Shown here: positions 31,090 through 41,171 of the stretch, piece after piece
Numbering within the stretch: position 1 is the first letter of the stretch
Layout: every line of letters begins with the position of its first letter
NCBI GenBank assembly: GCA_025331445.1
Contig: JAIWNE010000180.1
Location: forward strand, 1-44,257
Source of the DNA: Blakeslea trispora
Taxonomy: Eukaryota; Mucoromycota; Mucoromycetes; Mucorales; Choanephoraceae
Direction of reading: 5' to 3'
Length of the DNA stretch: 44,257 nucleotides
The notes under the pieces: model-generated
What the model was told of the DNA's origin: nothing
Database searches by the model: none
The model's input: only the letters and a program-made list of their open reading frames with translations
Made by a program: the position numbers and the translations under genes

Positions 31090-32480
31090 AGTAAGGTTTT
31101 CAAATTTGTTTATATAGAATTATATGATTATTTTAAATGGCTTTTTTGTCTCTTTTATATTGCTTTCACTTCTATTTTATTAAAGACTATATGTAGTAAT
31201 TGATTTATCATTTGTTCCTGACATTCAGACAAATCAAAGCTGTTTGTTGATTAGAAAGGCTTTATTGGAAGCATTTCAACTTCCAACTTAGTTCCTTTTA
31301 GATGAAGCAGATTGAATCAAGAAATATCTTGAAGTTGAATTTATGAATTCGGATGTTGCTCTACCTGAAGTGTTATGCGCATTGACAATTCAGAGGCTTC
31401 GATTAACAATCATGTTCGCATCTCTTCTCTATTTGATTCTTTCATAAAGGTTTTCCTAATATGTCAAAGCGGACCAGATTTGCAAGCTTTTCATTCGTTA
31501 ATGCTACTGACTTTATTTTTAACTTAAATTTTTTCATTGGTTGCAAGAAAAAAAGGTAATTTTACTGTTTTTTAAGAAAAAAAAGGGAGCAGTCATTTAA
31601 ATCGCTGGGTTTATTTTGTGGTGTGACAAATTTTTGAAGTAAAAATCCACGTCAGTGCTTGAGATGCGGGACTTAAATCGCTGTTTATTGTTTTATTTGT
31701 TTATTTTTTCTAAGTTAAAAAATGTAGACATTGAACAGCTATTAAGCATAACAAATTGGCAGCAAAGACCTCATTTTTCTAAACAGATGTATTCTAGATA
31801 GTCAAAGGTATACTTTTATCAATTTGCAGCGCGTTCTGATTATTTTAGATCAAGATATAAATTTGCAGTAAAAAACACCCCTAAAACAACCCATTAAATC
31901 CATGAAATCAAATATGAATTTCAGGCCTCCGGAGCCCGTTTACTGTAGTGATATAGAATTTGGCCATCCAATTCGTATTAAAGGTTTTTTTTGCAACTTT
32001 TTTTTTAGCACTAAAAATCATATATTGCAAGGAATTAGCTGGTTCCTAATAAAGGCTTTTTTGCAACTTTTTATCTAATATCCAATATGTCTTGCCAGTA
32101 GTAACCTGTCAATCGAATACAATAGAAAGAAAATGTACAGAGTAAAACATCTGACATTAAACAATATGGATTATTCAATTTGGCGCTATTTTACTTGTTT
32201 ATTTTTAGAAGTTTTACTTTTTTTTCTTCTTTCCCTTTTTTTATACTTTGACTTGAAAAACACCTCTCTCTTTCTGCTTATACCATAACTTCACACTTTA
32301 CTTTTGTTTTGCATGTTATTTAAACGTACTCTAACGAGAATTTTGTAGTTTACTTTAGGTTTCTTCAATTTAGTTGACAAACTTGTTCCTTTTATACTAG
32401 ACTATTATACCAAGTGATTGATCATTATTATTTCTACAATAAGTATTAATTAAAAAAACCTTTTTTTTATCTTTATATCT
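31090..32480. other. Upstream region of copy 2 with scattered array-like motifs
   Basis: No gene is visible. TTAAATCGCTG occurs at about 31596 and 31673, ATGAATTTCAGGCCT at 31914-31928, and the T-run/GCAACTTTTT motif at about 31985 and 32055. These are candidates for the transposase-side end of copy 2. Confidence 0.4.
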
Positions 32481-32489
32481 AACTGGTTC

Positions 32490-33110
32490 TATTGATTCTT
32501 AGAGTAGTTTTTTGCAAGTAGCATCCCTATACATCGTTTTTTAAATGAGCCAGCATTTGGTAAGTAAATTCATTTTCTTTTTTCTTACAAGTCTCCTAAC
32601 ATATTGATTTTTAGAACTTTTACCCCTCTGCTTTCTCTATTTTGCTTTGTTTTGCGTTCTGATATTATTAGTCAAAAATACTTCTGTAAATTTTTTCTAA
32701 AGAATTTGTCTAAAAGTAGCCCCGTGATGATAGCCTGGTGAAGGTAAGTGCAAGGGTAGGGATCCATGGCATCCCATGCCAATTCCGCTCTTCTTAGTCA
32801 TATCTAGGCCAGTGAAATAGTCATTTTTAGAAGTATATGATGTATATATATATCGATGTTTTAAATAAAGAGCCTAATTAAAAAGCAATTACAAAGGAGC
32901 AAAAAATCTATTTTAAGTATAAAAAGTTAAAAAAGTAAAGAATTGGTACTACCTGAAGTTAAAGAAGCATCCAGATAAAGACATCATCATCAGAAAAATG
33001 AGCGAATAGCAAAGGAAAAGGAAGTGTCTAATAAATATAAATTGTAAAGTGGAACAAGGCTAAAGAAAAGAAGTATGCCCCGAAGGATGTACAAACTGAA
33101 ATGAAAGGTC
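32490..33110 (+). ncRNA. Unit 4: spliced transcript-like region and tail
   Basis: One clear intron at 32560-32614 (GTAAGTAAATT, CTCCTAAC branch site, TTTTAG) follows ATGAGCCAGCATTTG. The next exon runs to a donor-like GAAGGTAAGTGCAAG at about 32748, matching unit 2. The tail shows AATAAAGAGCCTAATT and GAGCGAATAGCAAAGG, related to units 1-3. It is followed directly by the left terminal repeat of the MULE. No long ORF. Confidence 0.45.
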
Positions 33111-33208
33111 CGTTTAAAGGAGGTAAGTCAAGGGTTTGTTTGTAAGAAGGGCGAATTATCAAAAAGTATAAGACGTCTCATTCATAAGAAAAAAATGGAA
33201 AATGCTGC

Positions 33209-36200
33209 GTCCACTCCACCGTCCACTCCAAAAATCCCTACAGACACCCTAAAAAAGTTTTGTCCACTCCAGATTTCTTGTTATGATAGTAATTATTCCT
33301 TCCCCCATTTCTACTGTCCACTCCATTGCAATCAATCTCCGTTGGCATTGATAATCATGGTTTGTTTTAGACTAGCACTACGTCCACTCTACGCAGACAA
33401 TTAACGATGATATATAATATAATGTTTATCCTCTTGTAATAATTTCGGGTGATGTATTGAGTTTTTTTTTTGAAAAGTTGGCGCCATTTGTTCCAATAAT
33501 TATTATATTCTTCTGTTTTTCCATCAATCTTAAAGAAAAAATGGTACACAGAAGGAAGGCTGGCTTGATTGATGCCGAAACTAACCGCATACCAGTGCAA
33601 GTTATGACTGTTCTGGAGATGAATGGCGACTGGTTTCGATTTAATTTTTGGCAGAGTGAGAGGCAAAAAAGTTAAAGGTGGGTTTATCCCAGGCATTTCT
33701 GATTCAACAGACGGATATAAACAATCAGGAACACCTTAAGTATCAGCTACAAGCTGACCGCAGTCGGGGCCGTAGAACCATTCGGCTACTTGTTCTTTTT
33801 GGAGTCCTTTGCATATCACTTCACCTAATCTTTCAACCTGGAAAGCAGGAAAATGCTTTTCATACACCGATTTCAGTTTGTTGTATGTTTTGAGCATTTT
33901 TGATCTGACTTCTGGGTATTGATCACCATCTTCGTACTTTGAGTTGTTTCTGTCAATCAAGAAAGCGACTGCTCGAAACCCGCAGTTGCCATCTGTTTTT
34001 GGATCAAGATATCCTGTTATTTCGTCTTTTTTAATTGCAGAACTGAGGACACTTTCAAGAGAGCTGCTGATGATACCTCGTGATCGTTTATGCAACTTGT
34101 AAGGTCTGTCAAAAACAAAATCATCTTCGCCATAGCTCATCTCATGCGTCTTTCTTTTTCTGATGATCAGTTTATCTACTAATAAAACTGTCAGCAATTA
34201 AGGAAAGTATCACATACTACTAAATACCTGTGTTCTTCTGAATCGTCTTCTTCTGTTCTCTTGCTTCCTCTACTTCTTTCTTTTCCTTCTCTAAAACAAA
34301 CTCGTAATGAATTTTTTGACGCTTGACATTTTTGGGTCGACCTCTGATGTTGACTCTTCGTCTTGGGGGCAAGACTTTTTCTATGCGCTTAGTTTCAACG
34401 TCATCCATTGCTTTTCTTACTAAATCTATCAAATTTTTCTTGTCTTGCTCTGGGTTGAGCGACTTGTGAAGTGCGATAAGGTCAGTAGCAACTTGTAAGA
34501 TATCTGCATCTGCCTCAGGCGATATTTTCACTCTTGAGCCAGGAATACTTGTAGTATTATCCTCAGTAAGATCAAAAAACGAGCAATTATCGTCATCATC
34601 TTCAATTTCAATCTCCAAACATTCTTCATCAACAACTTCAATGGCTTCTTCTACTGGCTCATATTCAACTTCTCTTCTAACTTCTTCTTTATCTTCTAGG
34701 TTTTAATGTCAACTTTTTTAGCTTTAACTGCCTATGATTAATTTTTAAGCATTTTACCATCGTCTAAATTGTATTCAGAAGCATCAGAATTGCTTAAATA
34801 TATTTGATTACTGACTGAGTCATTTGATGATTCCACATTTTGTTGAAAGTAATCTGCATAATGTCAATAACAATCCTTACATCATCTTGAGGTACTCACC
34901 ATCTTAACCTTCATAATAATCGAATCTCCATCTACGTGGAATCATAGACAGAGGAAATGTTTCGGTCGCTAAGCTTAAGATGTGTTTACAGGGTAGATTG
35001 TAGTGCAATCTAACTGAACACAAACAAGCTTTGTAATAACAAGTTCCTTAGAGGAGCGAATTTTGCTCAGTTTGTTAAAAACTTTGTTTACTGCAAAAGA
35101 GCACACCTTTTGAAACAAAGGGCGGATCATTTCAAACAGTTCCAAGTTCTCAACGTAAATACCATGGTATGAGAGCATTTCCCTTTCTTTTTTGCTGTCT
35201 CTTTCAGCTTTCTGTTGTAAACAAAAATCTGGTATTAGTTCAAAATTAAAAATATTCTATTTTGAATGCTTACTCTTCGCTTATACCATTAATCTATCTT
35301 TTCTGTTGTCAAAACGATAGTGCCAAAAGAAGACTTGATGAACTTTTTGAGGGACGAATGAATACCTTCTACTCTGTTTGATGAGCGATTGGCCATATGT
35401 GCCAGATTGTAGGTGTGGAATGCTGTCCAATTTTCTGCTTCACTCATCTTGCTGTATATTTAAAGTTAAGCAAACATACTTTGGCAAATGACTACCTTAC
35501 CTTTCTATGAAATTGAGCGCCTTATTTTTGCCTTTCTCACTAACAAAGCGTACAGGGGCTTGGCTATCATCTGCCCGAGGCTCAATATTTTTTTTTAAAC
35601 AGATAAATAGAGGATTGAGATGATGCCGTTTTTTTTGTATGTAAAAGGTTACCTTGTCTTTTTTAGAGAAGATGTCAGGCTGATCAACAAACAAATTTTT
35701 CGGAGACTGGACAGCCTCATTCATCTCGATCCTTGTGATTGCTCGTAGAGCAATCTTTTGGTATCTTTGTTGGATTTTCTTACGAATAACATCTCGTCTG
35801 TCTTGGTCTTTTTTAGTGATGCATTCCATAAGTTTAATTTCAAAGCGTCTTTGCATATGTACTTAACATAGAATGTTACGTGCGGAAGGAAAGACTGATA
35901 AAATAGCATTTTTAAGCGCCTGCTCGTTGTCCGTGGTGACGGTAAGAGAACCTTCACCAAATTTATCTAAGGACTTTGGTCAGATTGCGTCTTTGAGGCA
36001 TTGGAAGACCCTCTCGTATTGAGTGCTACCTTCTTCGCTAATGAAGGCACAAGCAACTTCAAACGTCATCAAGGAACCTGAATTGTTACTTTCGACGTTG
36101 CTCGTGCCTACAATATTGACAAATGTCAGCTTGTGTGTGTTGATCTTATATTTGGCATCAATAACCAAGTTTTCTGGCATTTGTTCAGCGTTATCAATGC

Positions 36201-37602
36201 CTGACTTAGGAGCAAAGAACACAGCATCCAGTTTTTGATCGGCATCTACAGTGCAAAACACTTTGTAACCTTTGCCTTGGAGCCTGGCCACATATTCATA
36301 CATCATTTTGCTTCTTTCAGTACTAAAGAAACGGTATTGAAGATTTTCTAAATCCCGTTGAATAACATTGTGAATGTTGTTTTTCTTGAGGTGCTCCAAG
36401 ATGTTACTAGAGCTTTGGTCTGACTTGAAATAGGACGTAATTATCTCTTTGACCTCAATTGGCTGCTTTCTATTAATGCTGTAATGAGCAGGGTTTTCGG
36501 GAATTGAATGGCTGTGATGAGCTTCGTGGGAATCGGCATTCCATTTCAAAGAATAGCTATCCAACTTGAACTTCAAGAAGCTAGCACACAACGATTTCAG
36601 GGTTTTGGTATCTTTGGAGACACTTCTGTCCGATCTAACGCGCTTTATTCCACTATGTTTGCAAACATAGTTGATTGCGGTAGGCTTGGATGACTTGATG
36701 CTCATACAAACATTGTGCTCCATTCCGAGGGTACAAATATCATCTTTCAACTCTTGCTTGGTAACGTATTCCTTGGTTACAATGGTGTTGAAAAATTTCA
36801 AATAAGGGGAGGTTTCTCGGTTCATTTTGTTAAATTACTAAGTAAGAGAAAGAGGAAGTTTTTAATTTGCAGTCGCTGTCAAAAGATATTTATTAATTCT
36901 ATTTATACAGCCCACATTAGATCTTATTTGAGACATTATTTAGATCTAAACGGGTACCTAGTTACACGGCCCTTCATTATTCATAGCCAGATCGAAATTC
37001 AGCTTAATCCAAATAGAAGCTCGGATCACACTTCATTTATATCAGGACATTTGGATTGAAACAATTACGCCGATGGTAACCATTGGTCAATGCGCAATAG
37101 GTATCAACCTCTATCCAAAGCACCCGATTAGCTGTCATTAATTATTTACAGTTTAAATAAGGATTGCTGCTTCGTTGTTATGAAAGTATAGCTATAAGGC
37201 ATATCTCCATCTATAAAGCGGATCAGATTCTATCTGTTGTTTTTGGCCGCCTATATTCTAAGCGACTTGACTTGTCTTTACCTTTATTACATTTTTGTAC
37301 CTGTAATATTCTTCGAGCACAACAAATCAAAAGACAATGTAACACGTGAAACATTTGCAAAAGTTTATTTAACTTGAAAGCATTTTTAACTTTCAAATGT
37401 TAAAATAGCTATAAGTGTTACCTTTTAAGAAACTACATGTCTTGATACATGAATTACATTATCAACATTGGATACACATTAAAAAATGGAGTGGACAGTA
37501 GAAATGGGGGGAGGAATAATTACTATCATAACAAGAAATCTGGAGTGGACAAAGCTTTTCCAGGGTGTCTGTAGGGAAATTTGGAGGGGATGGTGGAGTG
37601 GC
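33209..37602 (-). mobile_element. MULE-type DNA transposon with OTU domain
   Basis: The terminal inverted repeats are 33209-33327 and 37485-37602, about 85-90% matched by eye. Each carries spaced GTCCACTCC motifs: starts 33209, 33221, 33262 and 33316 on the left, and complements at 37488, 37542, about 37583 and 37594 on the right. A fifth motif lies inside at 33382. Between them a minus-strand gene encodes a MULE transposase and OTU domain. A 9-bp target duplication expected of MULEs was not evident. Confidence 0.85.
33367..36825 (-). pseudogene. MULE transposase fused or adjacent to OTU cysteine protease (decayed)
   Basis: From ATG 36825 a 281-codon frame carries a FAR1-like N-terminus and LVIDAKYKIN (first Asp). 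After TGA 35980-35982 the same frame continues with TTDNEQALKNAI (second Asp), TAA 35863-35865, and a basic helical stretch. A further exon at about 35285-35460 has NRVEGIHSSLK (Glu), with TAA 35289-35291. A SWIM-like LPCKHIL with PRRW is readable near 34930-35020 in a shifted frame. Then come an acidic linker, RGRPKNVKRQ (about 34330-34360), and an OTU domain with DGNCGFRAVAFL (catalytic Cys, about 33965-34000). A TAA at 33736-33738 separates this from the NLHWYAV histidine segment. OTU proteases remove ubiquitin-like tags; their role in MULEs is unclear. Confidence 0.85.
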
Positions 37603-37883
37603 CACCTAGGATCACCTAGGATGCAAATAATTTACGTTAAGTTAGCGTTTTTCTCTCCGCCAAAAAAATTAAAAGATTTCGCTAACTAAGCATGAGCGGC
37701 CTCCCCCACTCCCCTCGACCTCCCCTCAGTTCATCTCCGATAGAGAATTTTCACCTTCCCCCCCCCCTTCTTTTCATGTCTTATTTGATTGGACCTCAGC
37801 TTAAGCAGTAAAAAAAAATGCATATAAAAACTGACAAAAGTAATGATTATCATAATATATATTTGACAAAATAATGTTTTATT
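37603..37883. other. Spacer between MULE and KDZ gene
   Basis: Contains a run of ten C at about 37761-37770 and C/T-rich text; no gene or repeat seen. Confidence 0.4.
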
Positions 37884-40800
37884 TTAATCTTCGTCACTTT
37901 CGAAAGAAAGTGACTCTCTGTCGTTCTCAGAAGAGTCAGACTCGTGGTCAGAGCCATAGTCGCTTTTGTCTCCATCTACTACATCTTGCGATGAAGAGAT
38001 TTCATCGACACAAAGAGGGAGAGAGGGACGGAGGAGAGGACAAGGAGAAGGAGAGGGAGGAGAGGACAAGGAGAAGGAGAGGGAGAAAGGAAAATGCCGA
38101 ACTCAGCAAAAGCTATGCTTTGCAGCATTGTGATTGATTTTTTTGTTGCATGAGCAAGGCATGGTGGCCAGGCTCAGCGGTTTTAAATGCTCTTTCGAGC
38201 TTATAGAGCTTTTGCTCTAAATTTGACAAGAGTCTTTGCTCTTCTTCCTATGATAGAGAATCAGTATATTATTCGTTGCAAGACATCATGATTCCAACTT
38301 ACTTCCAGCAAAACAAGTTCTTGTTTTGTTTTGAACAATTGGTGCCAAATTGTTACGAAATCAGAGAACGCAATGTCTTGATTTTCAAATTTTTTGATAG
38401 CTATTTCTAGACTATCGATTTTCATTTTGTTGCAGTCTTCAGGACCTAATTGAAGCAAAAACAGTTTAGCCCTTTGTTCATCTCTATTGTCTTTCTATGC
38501 ATAAACTTACTACAGGTATCACTCAAATGTTTGTTGAGGATATCAATTATTTTTTTGGAATTTTTTTTTAGGCTATTGATGGTTAAGATAAGCTTTGCAG
38601 CTTTCTTGGAACCTACACGGGAGGGCAATTTGTATCATTTAGTTCAATTGTATCAGGTTGATTTTCATGGAGACTTACCAATTTTGCCGTTTTTTGACAA
38701 ATGCTTCTTGTTGATTGCAAGAGCAAGCAAGTAGTTCTTCAACAAGGCAACTAAAAAGCTTGTGACTTCAGAGTCAACCAAGCTTCTCAAGTGAGCGAAT
38801 TCAGGATCATTAACATCAACTGGAGCACTGAAGGTTGAGCTATGCTCAAACACTTCATAAGCAACCGTTGCTTGTCGTAATCGCTCAATTCTCTTGCTCA
38901 TTTTTTGATTTGGCTTGTCGCTAATAAAAAATTTGTAAGTAAAAAGAAATGCGGACATTTGAAAATACAAATGACTTAAATTTGAGTCAAAACACGGTAT
39001 TTTTTTTGTTTGCCCAGTATTCTAGGTAAGGCTTGCTTTGAATGACTTGGTCTTCAAGGTTTTGAAACAAAATTTCTTTCAGAAACTTTTCAGTAGCGTT
39101 TAAAGAGAGCAACTCTTTTGACTTTTGCCATTCTTGCTGAATGACATTTTGGTCAACTCCGAAGAGCTGATTTTCAAACTCTTTGAGCTTTTTTTGTTTT
39201 TTTTTTGTTTTTTATTTGCTTGGCTAAAAGAAAAAGAAGAGTGAGCAACATGAATAAGAGGCAAACCATTCACAACTTACGCAACTCAAACATTTTTTGA
39301 TAACCAAAGTGAGATACAGAGTCTGTGATTACCAAGAGGCGGTTGCTAGATGACATGCTACGTGTCATGGACAGAAAGCCGTTCAAATAGAACCAAAACC
39401 TCTCACAGCCCTCACCGTCAGTATATCCAAATTCTGGGATAAATTTCGGGTTGTATTTCACCTGGCACGCCATGTTGTGAGCATATGCGTGGAAAGCGGT
39501 AACATCATACCAGGTGTCATTTTCCTTCAGGTATGGGAATTGTTGCTAAGAATTATATAATTAATTAGTTTTCTAGTCGATTTGTTTCAAGAAACCAGTA
39601 CTTACTTCCAAGTTCTTCTTCACCATACATACAATATCATACATGATACCATACTTGGTGTACCTGCCTTCTTGTTGGCTTTTCACCAGGTGGGAAACAA
39701 AAGCAAGAGCATACTTGTGGCTAATGAGTGACAGATTTAGGCTACGATAATGAGGTATTCAAATCACAACTTACCCTTCGCCACCACAAATGTCATATAG
39801 ACGCTCAGGAACACCATGTCTGGCGCATGACATGGAGAAAACACCATTTGCATCATACCTGCTACTAGACATGTTTCTGTTGTTGTTGCTGTTGGCTTTG
39901 AAGACACTGTCTTCGACTTGATCCAAGACACACTATTAAGCGAAATTAATGTTGTACTTCAGATATTTAGGCCCTTGCTCTAATCTTACATCGTCCTTTC
40001 CAGCCTTGACGTTTTCAAAGGCATCAACCTCATTTCTTGAGCCCCAAAGAGAGCTTTTAAGGGCAGATGGAGCCAAGATTCCATCGTCATGCAATGTTTC
40101 AGATGAAGCATCCTTTCGATGCTTCATCTGAAAGTTGCCGTCCAAGGTGACCAACTTTCTGTCTGCACCCTATCGACTTTATTTTAGTATAAACATATCT
40201 TATCACTTGATGAGCTATACACCCGCTTACTTCGCATGCAAGACATTGGTCAACTGCACCAAGATCATACTTCTTGTTGACATTGTCTTGGACAAACAAG
40301 AGCAACCTTCGGTACAAGAAGTACACGTTATTGACGATGAGCTTCGTCAATGGAGACTCCTAAATTATAAGTAAATATGAGTAGAGTGATAAAGTGATAA
40401 AAGAAGTCGTCCATTTACATCAGCACCCGATGCACCTGTTTTTTGATACATTTGATTGCTAATTCGAGCAAAGCAATGGTTGGATACATAAGCATTCATC
40501 TTTAAAAGATGAAAGTAATCCATCGTTGCAAAATCAATCGCTCTTTTGGGCGACTGAAAAGAAGCAGGCATTAGCTGGTTGCTAATGAGCTGCTTCGTCA
40601 AAGACGAGCAGGAACAATGCTCAACATTTACTTTTTGAACACCTAAAAGTTGCTTTATGTAAGTCTTTTTCTAACTTTCGGAACTGCCTTTGATGACTTA
40701 CTGTTCAAAAAGTAAAGTGTCAATTTGGACATTCTCTTGTCCGGGCAAAGGCATTGAAGAGGCCTAAAGTTGGCACAAACCCTGGAGAGGTTGGGCTCTC

Positions 40801-41171
40801 CCATCAAGTCAAAAGACTTGATGTACCACTCCATTAACTCTTCGGAATGGGCGTTCCATTTTTGAAATATGAGCTGCTTGGGTGCAGGTCTGGTTTGCCT
40901 GGCATGCTCCCTGCAGTCAACATTAACAACAACGTCAATCCAGTCACCCATTCCGAGGTCATCGTCTCTGAAGTGGAAAAGGTTGCTAGTCGCTTGTTGG
41001 CTTGATGCTTCTGCTTCCAATCTGGATGATTGGTCTTTCAGATACATCTGATAGAACTTGGCATTTTTTTGTTTCCTTTCTTCGTGTGAGACCGTAGGCT
41101 CCCTTATACATGCTTTCTTGAATCTCTTCTTGGGAGGTTTAAGGTTATATCTTTTTAAAAAAATTCTTCAT
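37884..41171 (-). pseudogene. KDZ (Kyakuja-Dileera-Zisupton) transposase, many exons, frameshifted
   Basis: The exons I can place are 40702-41171, 40419-40642, 40231-40359, 39990-40169, 39775-39932, 39606-39720 and 39281-39545. Further C-terminal exons at about 39010-39230, 38690-38930, 38520-38610, 38290-38450 and 37884-38247 are less certain. KDZ hallmarks in order are VEHCSCSSL, DQCLACE, LVTLDGNFQ, ANGVFSMSCARHG, YGIMYDIVC, AFHAYAHNMACQ with YNP, and GYTDGEGCERFW. Exon 1 (ATG 41171) has a one-base excess in a T-run; an A-run in the exon near 39200 also breaks frame. The C-terminus is a coiled coil followed by an acidic tail. Introns are 50-70 nt. Transposition function is known for the family; this copy looks inactive. 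Confidence 0.85.
40097..40133. repeat. Perfect 16-bp hairpin inside a KDZ exon
   Basis: TTTCAGATGAAGCATC at 40097-40112 is followed after CTTTC by its exact reverse complement at 40118-40133. It lies in exon 4, over the residues just after the LDGNFQMK motif, so it is coding and could form a strong RNA stem. Confidence 0.85.

Larger units (their letters stand above)
24990..31960 (-). mobile_element. Element copy 2: Tnp2-like transposon cassette, inverted relative to copy 1
   Basis: Read on the minus strand: transposase (31085-28713), B (28359-27622), convergent C (26411-27580, +), divergent spliced unit 3 (26340-25240), and array (25260-24990). The 12-mer AATTTCAGGCCT in the C-side array (25085-25096) recurs at 31917-31928, beyond the transposase start, which suggests that the transposase-side end is near 31960. 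Exact termini and target duplication were not found. All three protein genes carry stops or frameshifts, so this copy looks dead. Confidence 0.6.

Noticed and set aside
7112..31960. The two cassettes as one recent inverted duplication
   Set aside because: Protein divergence is far too high and the arrays differ, so they are two diverged families.
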